A stretch of 64,000 nt of DNA from Trichomonas vaginalis G3 (GCF_026262505.1 NC_067203.1:12970392-13034391), one strand, 5' to 3'. Numbered from the stretch's first letter, positions 9,205 to 21,544 are shown. Program-made: numbers and translations. The notes: generated by a model from the letters alone, not told the origin.

Positions 9205-12200
9205 ATGAACAAAAATGGAACAGCTAAAATGAATGATAATCAAATAAGAGAAGGTAGAAGGTTATTTAAACGCTTCTATAACATTCCTGATGGTGTTAAT
9301 CCTAAACTCGTAGAAGTTATTTAAATGAAGCCATAGATGCATATGAAGGATTTGACATTTCATCAGAAAGTGGAGGTTAGCAAGAATGTAAACGTTAATA
9401 TTGATTTTTATTATTGTGACCCTCAACCAGAAGACGTAGACATTAAAAGGTAGACTTTCCATTAGTGGAATCAATAATGATAGATCCAGAATTTGAAACA
9501 GTAAATATTTTATTAACACAGAGTCCATGTGGAAAACTTCACGCTGACAGAATTACAGACGTTGAAGCACTCACAGGATATAAAGTTTGCCCCTTTTGCA
9601 AAGAAGAAGTATATTCTATCCGTGATGATCCAGAAAGGAAAAACCAAAGAAGATTTTTAAAACATTGTGAGAAATGTAAAGAAAATAATGGAAGATTAAT
9701 TCAAGACGTTCAATTGCAAAACACACAACAACCATATGCACCACATATCACGAAACAGAAGATATATCAATGGCTATTAGCACATAATTTGCAGGAATAT
9801 TATAAACCAACAAGATATTATATTACTTTTTGACTTCGAAACATTAGAGACTAAAGAAGAACTTCAACTTTCTGAATGTGCAACTTTGAACGCTTACTTA
9901 AAACCATTTATGGTATCATCAACTGTCAAAATAAAGCCGCAAAGCGGCGAGGTCGTAGACCGTGATTAAAACATTTACGAGGAATTTTTGCTTAACATCA
10001 AGTGATTCGTTCATCTCTGATTGGATTGAATTTTTATTTTCAACCTGTTCATTAGTTGCTAAATCAAATATTGAACAATATGAAGAATTAATGAATACAT
10101 TAAATGAGAAACAAAAGGAAGCAATGAAAGAGCTTTTAGATGAAGAATTTAATAAAGTGAATATCATTGGTTTTAATTCGGGAAAGTTTGATTTAAATTT
10201 AATTCTTCGTGATTTAAATACTGCAAAATGGAAGATAAAATCAATGCTGGGTTCTTCTTCTCAATTTAAGCAAGTCATAGTAAAGAAAACAAACTGTCCA
10301 TATGAATTAAGATTTATTGACATCAGAAATTATATAGCGGGTGGAACATTAGACCAATTCACTCAAGATTTCGGAAACAATAAATCACGTGTTAAATCCT
10401 TTTTCCCTTATCAATTCATCACATGGGAGAATTACGAAGATGAATTATATAAAAAGGAACCATTCACTCAAGATTCATTTTATTCAGCATTAACACAAGA
10501 AACAATATCCGATTCAGATTATCAAATATATCTCAATGATGCTAAAAATTTTGAGAATAGATTAGAATATTTTATTCATTATTGCAATAAAGACGTTGAA
10601 ATTATGATTGACCCAATTGATAAAATTATTGAAGAAACATTTGTTTATAAAATTGACATGCTCATAATCTTTCATTATCATCTAATGCATCAATGATTCG
10701 TTACGCGTTAGCATATAAGAACTTCAATCCTAACGAAACATATCCAAGAAGAAAATGTGGAATCAAGTTTTGAATTAACGAAAAAGTATTGGAAATATAA
10801 AATTGATTCATATAAGAAACAAGATGAAAAGGCGAAAAGAGATACAAAAACAATGTTTCAATGGATGACTATCAATACTATCACGATTTAATCCTTTCAT
10901 CTAAATGCAAAATGTGTGGTAAAGCGTTTACATATGCAAATAAACCAACGTTGGATAGAATCGATAATGAAAAACCACATACCAAAGAAAATTGTCAGTT
11001 AATGTGTTGTTATTGCAATGTCGTAAAATCAAATAAAGATGAAGATGTTCAACGTTTAAGAATCAATTTAAGAAATTATGCATTAAAAAATAATTTACCA
11101 ATGACTTTAGATTCAGTTGAAGCTTATCACATTCTCCGTAATGGAATTACTGGTGGTTTATCAAATGTTCAACATCGTGTTAATCTTAAAGGAATCACGC
11201 ACATTAATAAACTTTCATATAATCCAGAAACTAAAACTGTATCAAATGAGGACACCACCAACATTATGACTCATTTCGTTGGAGTTGACTTTAATTCATT
11301 ATATCTTTCATCATTTTCATCTAATCCTCATGATTTCATTCAATATACTGACCATAAAATGTATATGCCGGGAAGATTGAATGGTGTTATCATTTGTGAT
11401 ACAGCAACAAAGAAAGCAAAAGCACTGGGAATTATTAGAAAGAAAAATACTTTATTCGTGGCTGAAGTAAAGGGTTACATTGATGAAAAATACATTAATG
11501 ATTACATAAACTTTTTACCGATAATAAGAAACTTAGATATTATCACAGATGAAAAAACAATTGGCAGTTTTATGTATAATTACATGAAATCAAACAATCT
11601 ACCAGTTGACCAGAAACAGAGGAAATTAACTCAGTTAGCATCAACACACAACCAATATCAACCATTTTCTTCTTATTATCTTTGGTATCTAATAGACAGA
11701 TTTCATTTTATCATCGATGATATTCAATCAATTTTAACATTTACGAAAAACACTTGTTTTAATGAATTTGCGAACAAATTTATGAATGAAAGACAAAAGG
11801 CTGAATTAGAAGGAAATAAAGGAAAAAGTTTATTTTGCAAGATTTCGCTTAATGGATCATATGGTTACGATGCAATGAATACACAAAATTACGCAAAGAC
11901 TAAAATAATGAATGCACAGAAGGCACGCGTTGCATGTATGTCAAATAAGTTTAAAAACATAAGAGAAATAGGTGAGGATACATATCAACTGATGCTCAAA
12001 GATAGATTTTATAGATGTGATACATGTTTACAAGAGGCATTCTTCACTTTAGATAATGCTAAATACTGGTATTTAGTTTTCATTTATGATTTTATGTATA
12101 AATGCATGAATGTTAATCGTTTTCATTTCATTGAAGGTGATACTGATTCATCTTATTGGGCAATCGCTGGCGATCCAAGTCTTCCTAACACTCAAGCATT

Positions 12201-12662
12201 TCAGGCGATTGTTACTGATAAACAATTTTATGATAAAAACATTTTCAAATTCGCACCTTTTGATTTCTTCTGTTTTGATGAGAAATTTAAACCTAAATTA
12301 AAGAATAAAGCTGAAGAAAAAGCACATGAGAAGAAGTTATTGGGTTTAGCAATTGAGAAACAAGGTGATAACATGGTGCGTTATGTCCTAAATGTTATAC
12401 ATCATTCAACGGTTCAATTGATGGAAGTGATTTTAAAAAGATTGCACAAAAAATGAAGGTGTTAGTTTAGACAAAATAACAATTAACACCTAAAAATATT
12501 TGGATATAATAAATGATAAAGTGATATTTGATGGTCAGAATATTAATTTACAACTTAAAAACGGGTCAATGACTCGCTTAACAATCGGTAAGACTGCATT
12601 AACAGGAGCACACACTAAGGCTGTATGTTGTGAAAATGGATGTTGTATGCCATTTATTTAAT
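9205..12662 (+). pseudogene. Protein-primed-type family B DNA polymerase of Maverick A (broken), with an embedded HNH-like zinc site
   Basis: The gene region starts at an ATG after TTTTATTCTTACATAA. Recognisable parts in order: a CPFC...CEKC zinc site; exonuclease motifs DFE (near 9835), IIGFNSGKFDLN and YCNKDVE; a C-x2-C...LDRIDN...ENCQ...CCYCN module at about 10905-11035 that resembles the HNH/endonuclease VII fold; palm motif A VDFNSLYLS (near 11285); motif B KISLNGSYGY; motif C GDTDSS (near 12135). This is the pPolB replicase that defines Polintons. It is broken in several places and would not make a full polymerase. The HNH-like site between exonuclease and palm domains is unusual for family B polymerases in general. 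Confidence 0.9.
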
Positions 12663-12689
12663 ACAATTTAAAATTTTATTTTTAATGAA

Positions 12690-12866
12690 ATGCCACAGAA
12701 GAGACAAAAGGAACCACAACGAATTTTTTAAATCCCATCACAGCATCAACAGCAACAACAACCGCCACCATTTGATACCGTTTTAGAAGAAGGAACCGTT
12801 AATGATGGGATTCAATATGTAAATAATGGTTTTGATACTATGATTCAAAGAGGTGGGCACCCTTAA
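12690..12866 (+). pseudogene. Small glutamine-rich Maverick A gene (damaged)
   Basis: The ATG follows TTTTATTTTTAATGAA. The product is short, begins PQKRQKEPQ and has a run of Gln and Pro. It contains the words EEGTVNDG, which also occur (EEGTVNDV) in the unrelated 3422 frame with matching DNA, so a short stretch of DNA has been copied between the two. Damaged; function unknown. Confidence 0.5.
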
Positions 12867-12890
12867 AACATTGATTTTATTTTTATATAA

Positions 12891-14425
12891 ATGGATAACG
12901 TAGATTTAAAAATTTTAATTGCTGATTTAGTATTTAGTCAAAATTTTCTTGATTATTATGATTTAAAAGCATATCTCCAAAAATATGATAACAATATAAC
13001 GGGTGATGATATGGAATATTATTATCCATATTATAAAAATGAAGTTTTGAAATATCATGATAAAATAATTTCTGAAATTAAAGACAAAATTAAAAATAAT
13101 GAATATTCAAAGGGAAAAACTAAATCACAACTTAAACAGTTGAAAGATTTCAAAAATAAAGTATTAACAGAAGAAGATATTGATGAATTATATAATTTAT
13201 ATAATCCTGAGCCGCAAAAACCAAAGGAACAAAAACAAATGGTGCAAAACGCCCAGGTTCTTCAGACCATAAATGAAGCACAAGCTTTAATTTATGATTC
13301 ATTAGTTAAACCATATTCAGCCCGACTTTTAAATGAAGATCAACTTTTGGAATTCATCCTTCAACATAAACTCGAAGCGGGAAAGTATATCAAACCTTTA
13401 TATACAGCATATTTAAAACAAATGAATAGAATACATCCAGAATTAATGAAGGGAGGAATGAAATCCAAAACTTCATCATCCAAAATCAAAGCAGATAAAA
13501 TTAAACCACTTGCAACACCAAAACCTCCAACGACAGTACCGCCTCCTCCTTCAGTTAATCCTTCATCATTCACTTTATTATATCCATTTCAAACATTAAA
13601 GAAGCAAAAAGATTTTAAAAAGTATTTCAAAATATTAAATAAACCAATTGACCCAAAAATTCAACCGTTAAAGGAAAAATTTAGTCGCCCTTCATTTGCA
13701 CCATATCCATATTCATACGAAATCGATCATCTGGAATATTCAAAAGGAAACGTTACTTATTTATTTGCCATTAACATTAACACTAGATATTTATATTGCA
13801 TTCCAGTGAAAGGGAAAACAGAACAGGAAACAAGAAGAGCTATTCAATACTTACTAGATCATGAAAGAGTAGATAATATCAGGGGTGATGGTGATAAAGG
13901 ATTTCAGGCAGCTATGACTCATTATTTCCCACAAATTAATTTTTTCTTTTCATCCTCTCCATATACGTTTCATAATAAAATAGTTGATGCGGTAATGAGA
14001 ACTCTTAGAGATGCGTTAGGGGTTAACGGTCAGATATACTGGGATGGAAATCATGACTCCATCATACAACAGTTAGTATATTATTACAATAATACATGGC
14101 ATAGAACTATAAACATGAAACCAGTGGAAATGAAAAATGATATTTCAAAAGAATGGGAATATATTAGAAAGCAAATGGAAAGGTTGAATGATGTTAAACG
14201 TGAACAAATTAATTCGGGGCTCATGAATTTTAAACAAGGGGATAAAGTTTTGATTCATCTCGATTATGGAAAAACTGATAAATCAATGACAAAAGAAGAC
14301 GAAGATTTGACACAATAGCTGAATTTGTTAGATATATTAACGGCAATGCATTAGTTGAAGTTGACAATAAATTAATAGAAATTCCGATTTATTTTATTAC
14401 TCCATTATATTTAAATAATATTTAA
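12891..14425 (+). pseudogene. Retroviral-type (rve) integrase of Maverick A
   Basis: The ATG follows TTTTATTTTTATATAA. The first ~260 residues are a charged, partly coiled region containing NAQVLQTI, a motif shared with the fibre protein at 18681-20311. From roughly residue 265 there is an rve-fold integrase core: YEIDHLEYSKGNVTYLFAIN, YCIPVKGKTEQET, RGDGDKGFQAAM and a YYNNTWHRTI tail typical of Polinton integrases. A basic SH3-like end (FKQGDKVLIHLDY) follows. It would catalyse element integration using the TIR ends. The gene is largely open but not whole. It follows polymerase B in the same direction, as in many trichomonad Mavericks. Confidence 0.88.
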
Positions 14426-14444
14426 TTTTTTTATTTCGTAAGAA

Positions 14445-14732
14445 ATGAGTGACAACGAAGCAGCCAAGAGTCCAGACGATGAATATAAAAAGAAACTAAA
14501 CAGAATTAAATCAAAAATATTCTATTACAAAAAGAAGCCGCAATGTGGTGGGGTTGATGCCCATAAAACTAATGGAACTGAAAACGATGAAGAAATAATC
14601 AAAAAATTAGAAACTTACCGTTCAATCCTTAAACTGAGTGAAGCAAAAATAAAAGAATTTAATAGAATAAATAAATTGATTGGAAGAGATGAATTTAATA
14701 AAGATGAATTTTTAAACTCAATCCAAATTTAA
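14445..14732 (+). CDS. Hypothetical small basic protein of Maverick A
   Basis: A 95-residue frame starting after TTTTTTTATTTCGTAAGAA, a clear element start signal. It is lysine-rich, with an N-terminal charged region, a central GGVDAHKTNGTEND linker and a C-terminal amphipathic helix. No family recognised. Its stop overlaps the end of the oppositely directed 54-residue gene at 14729-14893. Confidence 0.55.
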   Translation: MSDNEAAKSPDDEYKKKLNRIKSKIFYYKKKPQCGGVDAHKTNGTENDEEIIKKLETYRSILKLSEAKIKEFNRINKLIGRDEFNKDEFLNSIQI

Positions 14733-14893
14733 TTTTTATTCCTCTTTGACAACATCTCTCTTTCCATCATTACTGCATAACCGCATTTTCTCAGTTTTAG
14801 TGGTTTGTTATTTTTAACATGTTCTTGCATCATTTTTATCATTTCCTCCCTTGTTATGATTCGTGGTAAATTTTGAGCTTGTGGGGTATTCAT
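14729..14893 (-). CDS. Hypothetical 54-residue protein of Maverick A
   Basis: On the minus strand an ATG at 14893, preceded by TTTAAATTTTTATTTTTATCATAA, opens a 54-residue frame (MNTPQAQNLPRIITREEMIK...). It is basic with a helical centre. The start signal is the element type, which supports it as real despite its size. It converges with 14445-14732, sharing four bases at the stops. Confidence 0.5.
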   Translation of the reverse strand: MNTPQAQNLPRIITREEMIKMMQEHVKNNKPLKLRKCGYAVMMEREMLSKRNKN

Positions 14894-14939
14894 TTATGAT
14901 AAAAATAAAAATTTAAATTATGCCGTTCTAAAGTTTGTG

Positions 14940-15425
14940 ACAACATGACATTTTGACAACAACACGGGTTATTCAATAATGACTTATTTTTGAAGAACTG
15001 AGGGTGTCACCAGGTCACCATGTGTCACCAGGTAATTTAACTCATGACATTTTGACAACAACATAGGAGGAAGGCAGTTATGACTTATTTTTGAAGAACT
15101 GAGGGTGTCACCAGGTCACCATGTGTCACCAGGTCATTTAACTTCTCTGAAAAAGTGTGACAACATGACATTTTGACAACAACACGGGTTATTCAATAAT
15201 GAATTATTTTTGAAGAACTGAAGGTGTCACCATGTCACCATGTGTCACCAGGTTAATTAACTTCTCTGAAAAAGTGTGACAACATGACATTTTGACAACA
15301 ACATAGGAGGAAGGCATTTATGACTTATTTTTGAAGAACTGAAGGTGTCACTACTTCACCATGTGTCACTCGGTTAATTAACTTCTCTGAAAAAATGAGA
15401 CAACATGACATTTTGACAACACAGC
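14940..15425. repeat. Tandem repeat array, about 120-bp unit, left of the helicase gene
   Basis: The core TGACATTTTGACAACA starts at 14946, 15045, 15166, 15285 and 15406, i.e. spacings of 99, 121, 119 and 121 bp. Each unit also carries TTTTTGAAGAACTGAGGGTG and a GGTGTCACC / GGTCACCATG palindromic motif. An inverted set of the same units lies at 17869-18540, so the primase/helicase gene is framed by two mirror-image arrays. Likely a replication origin, operator or recombination site. Confidence 0.9.
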
Positions 15426-15458
15426 AGGATTAATGCAAAAATAAATTCAAATCATACT

Positions 15459-17769
15459 TTATAAAGCATCATTTACAGGTATTTCATCGTCAGTAAATGA
15501 ATCCTCATTATCGTTTGGTTCAACCTGTTTATATAATCCTTTCATTTCTTCTTTCAAAACATAACACCATGTTTGTTTACCATCTATTCTTCTCTGTTTC
15601 CTATCACATTTATCCTTAATGCTCATTTGGAAATTCTTGTCTTTCATGTCTGATGGTTTGCAGAATAGAGCATTTTACATGTCATACCTGCACTCAATTC
15701 ATCATAATGTGTATTTATCCATTCATCTAAAGGATTTGTTGATAATTCAATTAAATCTTGTTTGGCTTCAGTCATCGGTATGATTCGTACATTAAATGAT
15801 GAAAGGTCGTAATTGATAAAATATGTTAAAAGGTTATCATAAAATTCCTTTGTGCATGAATCCATTAAATTCTTGAAGTAATCAAATTGACCCTTGAATT
15901 TACCATTAACCCTTAAAACTACGTATCTTCTGTCTCCAACTTCAATTTTGACAGGGTAGACGTTATTAGTTACGAAAATGAAGTTTGCAACATTCTGAGC
16001 AGTTCTTCTGGGTTGATTCTTTTCATTAATTCTAATCTCATTATCCGTAATAATTGATTTCAAAGCGTTGAAGTTTGCGAGTCTGTCTTCACCTACATTC
16101 TTGAGTTCATTAAGTACAAGAAACATTTTATTTTCAACTACTGAATTGAAATTACCCGTTAGCTCACTTATTTCAGTAATGTTTTTACATGAATAACCAG
16201 CGAGAAGTTCAGAAATAATGTCTGTGAATCTGTTTTTACCTGTTCCCTGAAGTCCTTTCAAAATAATTGCTGTTTCATTCTTGATTCCAGGATGTTGAAT
16301 CATTGATGCAATCCAGCCGAGAAGGTATTTATACACTTCATCATTATTATCACAAATGGCTTCTTTAATGAAATCCATAAACATCTCAATTTTTGAGTAA
16401 TCTGGTTTTTCGAGAACGTTGTATTTATAACCTTGAAACGTTGAGAAAACATCTGTGGAATCAGATTTAAAGCAAACACCCTTAACAGTTAATGAGGATA
16501 ATTGATTTAATAGTACATCCCATGCTGTTATTGTTTTACCTTCTTCTTTAAATAATTTAATCATTTTAAGTGACTCTTTCATGTTTGATTGAAGAACGAA
16601 TGATATTTGATTCATTTTGTCGTGGATATTATAATCTTTCTGAATGAAGTATTTGTTTCCATAATCTACAAAACGGATTACACGTGATAAATCCTCAATT
16701 ACTTCAGAACTGTTTTTATACTGATGATTTTCAGCCTTGCGTCTAATATCTGTTATCAAAAACGAGTCATCAAGTTTGATATCAAATGTTATTTTGGCTT
16801 ACGTAATAAAGGCAAAACGTATTCATCATAATATTCCTTTTGATAAAGTTTTAGAATCTTCACCAAAACAAATGGAGAAGTCATTAAATGTGCATATCTA
16901 CTACGTGCTTTTTCAAAATTACTTTTTGCATTTTCAGTTAAGCTGCAGAAATTATAAACGTTATCGTATGCTTCATTAATTAAATGATTAGGTAACGAAT
17001 TAATTGCTTGAAACAGTGTGAATAATGTTATTTCTTTTTCTAAATTCATGTTTCCACCATCATTATGTACTTCAAAATCACAGATGCCATCAACTATGCT
17101 TTGAGCTAGTTTATCGTCAATGTTTACATTTTTGTTTTCATTCATGATAGTCTTTATTTCTTCGTTCTTCTGTTCAACTCTTACCTTAATATTCAAATCA
17201 TTTAATATATCATTCACTGTTCTAGTTAATGTTGAATCATAACTTCCACGAATGAATGAGTATGTATTGATTGGTTCTGTTGCATTCTTGCGAACTCTTG
17301 ATTCAGCCATAACCACTAAAGAACGCTTTGAATCATCCATTGAAGTCATTATGTCAATATCATAATCATTGCAGGAATAACATTTAATCATTCTGTTCGA
17401 GGTTGAATAGAAGAAATTAGTGTTGCAATAAATGTGAAGACCTCCTGATGCGGTTTTAACGATAACATCTTTATCCGAAAGTTTTGATAAAATGTCTTTT
17501 CTAACTGTTTCTTTAAGTTCATCATTGTACGATTTATTGATATCAACATCTATAATCGTTAAATTTGAAATTTTATTTACTAATAAAGCCATACCAGTTT
17601 TCCTTCCTCTTCCTCCATCATATTTGAGGTAGTTATGTAAATCAATCCTGTTTTCACCAATTCTTTCGTTGAGGGTTTTAGTTTCTGCCACAACTAATTC
17701 CTCAGCTAATGAATCAATAACTTTTTCATCAGAAACGATAAAGTTGCTGTTGTTGTTTGTTGCTGTCAT
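15459..17769 (-). pseudogene. Primase / superfamily 3 helicase of Maverick A
   Basis: The minus-strand gene region starts at an ATG at 17769 after TTTTTTTATTCCTATATAA. The N-terminal part has archaeo-eukaryotic primase (prim-pol) features: IIDVDINKS, then VKTASGGLHIYC. The C-terminal part is a D5-like SF3 helicase: Walker A LKGLQGTGKNRF (near 16245), Walker B MFLVLNEL, the lysine-rich strand after it, and sensor-like FIFVTNN. Such fusions prime and unwind DNA during replication. The gene is divided into more than one frame and counts as broken. It is bracketed by mirror-image repeat arrays. A homologous helicase without visible primase half lies at 59008-60241. Confidence 0.88.
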
Positions 17770-17868
17770 TTATATAGGAATAAAAAAATAAAAATAATTT
17801 TAAAACTAACTTTATTTTTGGGTCATTTACACTCATTACGATGAAGTCATGACAAAGCATTTTCTGTG

Positions 17869-18540
17869 TTGTTGTCAAAATGTCATGAGGTTAGAAATGA
17901 GGTTAGAAATGAGGTTAGATCTAACCATCTATCCTAAAAATTATTTTACTCAGAATTTTGTATAAAAAAACAACCGCCGGAATTCAGACAGTTGCTATAT
18001 TCTTCACAAAACATTAACGTAAACATTAACGATAAAATATATTTTTGTCTGATTTACACTCATTACGATGAAGTCATGACAAATCATATACGTTCATGTT
18101 TGACAAAGCATTTTCTGTGTTGTTGTCAAAATGTCATGAGTTAAATTACCTGGTGACCTGGTGACACCCTCAGTTCTTCAAAAATAATTCATAACTGCCT
18201 TCCTCCTGTGTTGTTGTCAAAATGTCATGTTGTCTCATTTTTTCAGAGAAGTTAAATGACCTGGTGACACATGGTGACCTGGTGACACCTTCAGTTCTTC
18301 AAAAATAAGTCATTATTGAATAACCCGTGTTGTTGTCAAAATGTCATGAGTTAAATTACCTGGTGACCTGGTGACACCCTCAGTTCTTCAAAAATAAGTC
18401 ATAACTACCTTCCTCCTGTGTTGTTGTCAAAATGTCATGTTGTCTCATTTTTTCAGAGAAGTTAAATGACCTGGTGACACATGGTGACCTGGTGACACCC
18501 TCAGTTCTTCAAAAATAAGTCATTATTGAATAACCTGAAA
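17869..18540. repeat. Tandem repeat array right of the helicase gene, inverted relative to 14940-15425
   Basis: Five copies of TTGTTGTCAAAATGTCATG, in the opposite orientation to the left array, with the same linked words (CTGGTGACACC, CAGTTCTTCAAAAATAA). Between 17935 and 18110 the spacing is irregular, with GATGAAGTCATGACAAA and short GAGGTTAGA direct repeats. The array ends with a run of AACATTAACGTAAAC units up to about 18582. Confidence 0.88.
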
Positions 18541-18680
18541 ACATTAACATAAACGTTAACATAAACATTAACGTAAACATTTATTTCTGCAGTTCATCCA
18601 TTACTTCATTACCTAATTAATTACAGACATAAAATATATTTAGTTCATTCGGTAAGCCCAGACCTTTGGGTCAAGCACAT

Positions 18681-20311
18681 TCATTGAACTCTATACCATG
18701 CGAATACAGTCATAAATGGTGGCATGTATTCTTTACTTTGTCCTGTTGTTTGTGTATATCCTGAAACGAAATGTGTATGGTTTCCTTCTCCCTGAGTGTC
18801 ACTCCAGTAACAATTTATAGCAAACTTAACGTCATCTTTAACATCATATCCTTTACCTTTTGTCATTCCTGACCAATCCCAATATCTATGCATATGCCAA
18901 CCTTCTTGAGATGTGCTTAAATCTATGTAGTGACTATGTGCAGGTAAATTTTCACCTGTAATCGTTTTACTTCCCCCTGTTTCCTTTGAAGAGTTTGCAC
19001 AATACAAAAACCTGTCGACTATTTGTTCCCATGCACCAACACCAAACATTACTTGAGGACCTCTTGCATCCATAGATGTATAAATAGAACCTACTGGGTT
19101 CATTAAATCAAACATATGAGATATTATAGGATTGTCTATTTTGAACTTAAAATATAGTGCAACTATTTCGGGTTTCTTCTGGTTTGTGTTAGAATATTTT
19201 TTATAATATAATCTTATGTTTTCAGGGTGGGTAAAATCTTGACTATAATATTTATTTCTGTCATCTGTATAATAATATACTATTCTCGTTTTTTCTATTG
19301 CATTATATCTTTTATATCTATAATAATCTAAATATAATGTTAGCTTTTGTTCATCTACATGTGGTGTTCTGTCGTCATCTCCATAGTCATAATAATATGG
19401 TGCTGGAGCTGGGTTAGGCAATGTCATATCTGCCATTTCATAAACTCTTAAATATTTCTTTTGTTCGTCTCCATATAAGTTTAAGTAACAGTTGTTGTCT
19501 AATGGAACTTTAACTTGTGTACCATTATTCTTTTTATAGCTTACATACATTTCATTGTTATTTTTCGGAATGAGTTTACACCGTGTACCATTTTTTAAGG
19601 ACTGTACAAACTGCCATCTAAAATATTTATTTTCTTCATTGACAGAAAAGTCACCAACAATAGTTTCAGTATTTTTTGTTGTTCCTATCAAACTTTGGTA
19701 TATTTCGTTAACATATTCTTTATCCGCTTTCTTCTCTAACTCATTATTAACATAAGTTTTATCCGCTTTAAGGTCTAAACATCCTGAAACCCATCCTGTA
19801 TCAGCTTTAACTTTCAAAGTCTCCGATGTCCATTCATGATACCATTCAACCCTTTCTTTAATTTCATTATCTTTTTCATCCACATAAACCAAATTTGCCT
19901 TCTTATTTAACTCATCGTTAACATATTCCTTATCCGCCTTCTTCATTATGTCATTTAGGAAACCTTCTATGAATTCCTCATTTAAATTAAATCTTCCAAT
20001 CTTCAAAACTTTAGGAAATGCATTTAATGCGTAATATCTCTGTTCTTCTGGTGGAATTGATGTTATATCATCCGTTTACCTTTAATTTTAGAATTCATAA
20101 ATAAAATTTCTTTTATATTTGATATCACTGCACCACCCTTGCAAACGAATTCGAAATGGTCATTTTTCAATACTATCTCCAAATCTCCATATTTCAACCT
20201 TTGCGTTTGTTCTGCCGTCTTTGAATTATATGCATATATGGCGTATGTAATGGTCTGAAGGACCTGGGTGTTTTGCGCCTTAAGTTGTTGTGGTTGCTGT
20301 TGTTTAATCAT
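18681..20311 (-). pseudogene. Fibre / attachment protein of Maverick A (coiled-coil shaft with phage tail-collar tip)
   Basis: Minus-strand region. A small N-terminal domain containing QNTQVLQTI is followed by a shaft of KADKEYVN / KADKTYVN repeats predicted to form trimeric coiled coil, a beta-rich middle rich in tyrosine, and a C-terminal tip PVGSIYTSMDARGP...GAWEQIVDRFLYCANSSKETGGSKT, then ENLPAHSHYIDLS. The tip matches the phage tail-collar/short tail fibre family in pattern. Such a protein would decorate a capsid and bind a host surface. A close relative lies at 46176-47540 in element B, with long stretches of near-identical DNA. The gene region is damaged near its front. Confidence 0.82.
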
Positions 20312-20335
20312 TTATTATGATTTAAAAATAAATAT

Positions 20336-21045
20336 TTAATCTGTTATCTCATCAGCTATTTTTTCTATTTGAAATTGCCATAATATTTCATTCATGAATT
20401 CTAAATCACAATCAAATAGGTCAGTTATTCTAAATTTAATATTTGATAAATCTTTTGAATGAAGAATAAATGAATTCCCGGATAATTGAAACGGATATGA
20501 TAAAGAAAATGTGTTTAAGTTGATGGATAAAATGTTTTGTATTGATGGGTAAGAGTTAGGGTCTAATGTTTGATGTGAAAATCTCATTGGGTATTAACTT
20601 TATCACATTTGATTAAAATGAAATTGGAATCAGTGTCAGAATACAAAACATCCCCAACATCTTTTTCAAAATTTAATATCCCCAACAATGAACGAAGATG
20701 AGGAGTACAAAATTTAATTTTCAGCGGGAATTTAATAAGGTTATTTATTTCATCAAGTTCAAAAAGTTTATCGGGTTTTGATTTAAAATTTTCTTCATAC
20801 CATACGATAAATGATTCATTTAAATAACTTAAAATCATGTTAATATCCCATTTCGCTATCACATTATTTATATACATATCATACGTTTTTTCAAGGTCAT
20901 CTTTAATAAATGATATATAATCTGAAGGGTCTAAAAGAATGGGATTAAATTTACCACTCACAGAAACGAGAGTAACATTATAAATTCCGCAAACTGTTAA
21001 ATTTAATTCACACTTATTATTCGAAATAATATTGATAATTGACAT
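20336..21045 (-). pseudogene. Candidate minor capsid (penton-like) protein of Maverick A
   Basis: The ATG at 21045 follows TATTTTTAATCGTAATAAAA. The product is beta-rich, and the closing segment (DLSNIKFRITDLFDCDLEFM) resembles the end of the 60271-61049 product in element B (LANINLTLVDANFVPVKLL). That ending pattern is what I associate with single-jelly-roll penton proteins of trichomonad Mavericks, but this is remembered resemblance, not an alignment. It appears as two overlapping open parts and is treated as broken. Confidence 0.5.
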
Positions 21046-21064
21046 TTTTATTACGATTAAAAAT
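21046..21064. promoter_or_regulatory. 19-bp divergent start region
   Basis: Only TTTTATTACGATTAAAAAT separates the ATG of the minus-strand gene (21045) from the ATG of the plus-strand gene (21065). Read either way it gives the element start signal (TTTTTATTACGA forward, ATTTTTAATCGT reverse). If transcribed, one tiny bidirectional promoter must serve both genes. Confidence 0.65.
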
Positions 21065-21544
21065 ATGGTAAAGCGTTATTTTCCAGTGATAAATAAAACT
21101 AGAATAAGATTACCTCAAGAATTCATAAATTCAACGAATAAGAAATTCATTCATGTTATAAATTTTAGTGTTTTCAGAAAATATGAGTCAGTGTCATATT
21201 CATCAACAGGTTATATTTCACTTCATTCAAATTTAGTTCAATCAAACCCATATAATGATCATTTCATAAGATTTTCAGATGGTATTAAAAATGTAATTGA
21301 TAGATTAAAATATGAACAGATTGACAATATCGAATTTTTGGAATTTTGGTTTAAATATCCCGATGGAAAAAAGATTGAAGTTAAAGATAAAGCTGATACT
21401 ATAACAAAAACAATTACAATGACCGATCCGGATAGTGGGGAACAAAAAGAAATAAAACAAACGATAGAAACTGGTGAAAGGTCAATTATTATCGATTATG
21501 ATTCAAAGGATTATTATTCAATAATGTTAATGCTTGAATATTAA
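21065..21544 (+). CDS. Unassigned Maverick A protein, possibly capsid-associated
   Basis: A 159-residue frame; the ATG at 21065 is chosen because it follows the divergent start signal. It is beta-rich with a Thr-rich section (TITKTITMTDPDSGEQ) and ends DSKDYYSIMLMLEY. It lies among capsid genes, so a structural role is plausible. No family recognised. Its last bases overlap the end of the minus-strand gene at 21541. Confidence 0.6.
   Translation: MVKRYFPVINKTRIRLPQEFINSTNKKFIHVINFSVFRKYESVSYSSTGYISLHSNLVQSNPYNDHFIRFSDGIKNVIDRLKYEQIDNIEFLEFWFKYPDGKKIEVKDKADTITKTITMTDPDSGEQKEIKQTIETGERSIIIDYDSKDYYSIMLMLEY

Noticed and set aside
14940-15425. CRISPR-like array
   Set aside because: The regular spacing is of long ~120-bp near-identical units without unique spacers, no cas genes exist here, and the genome is eukaryotic.
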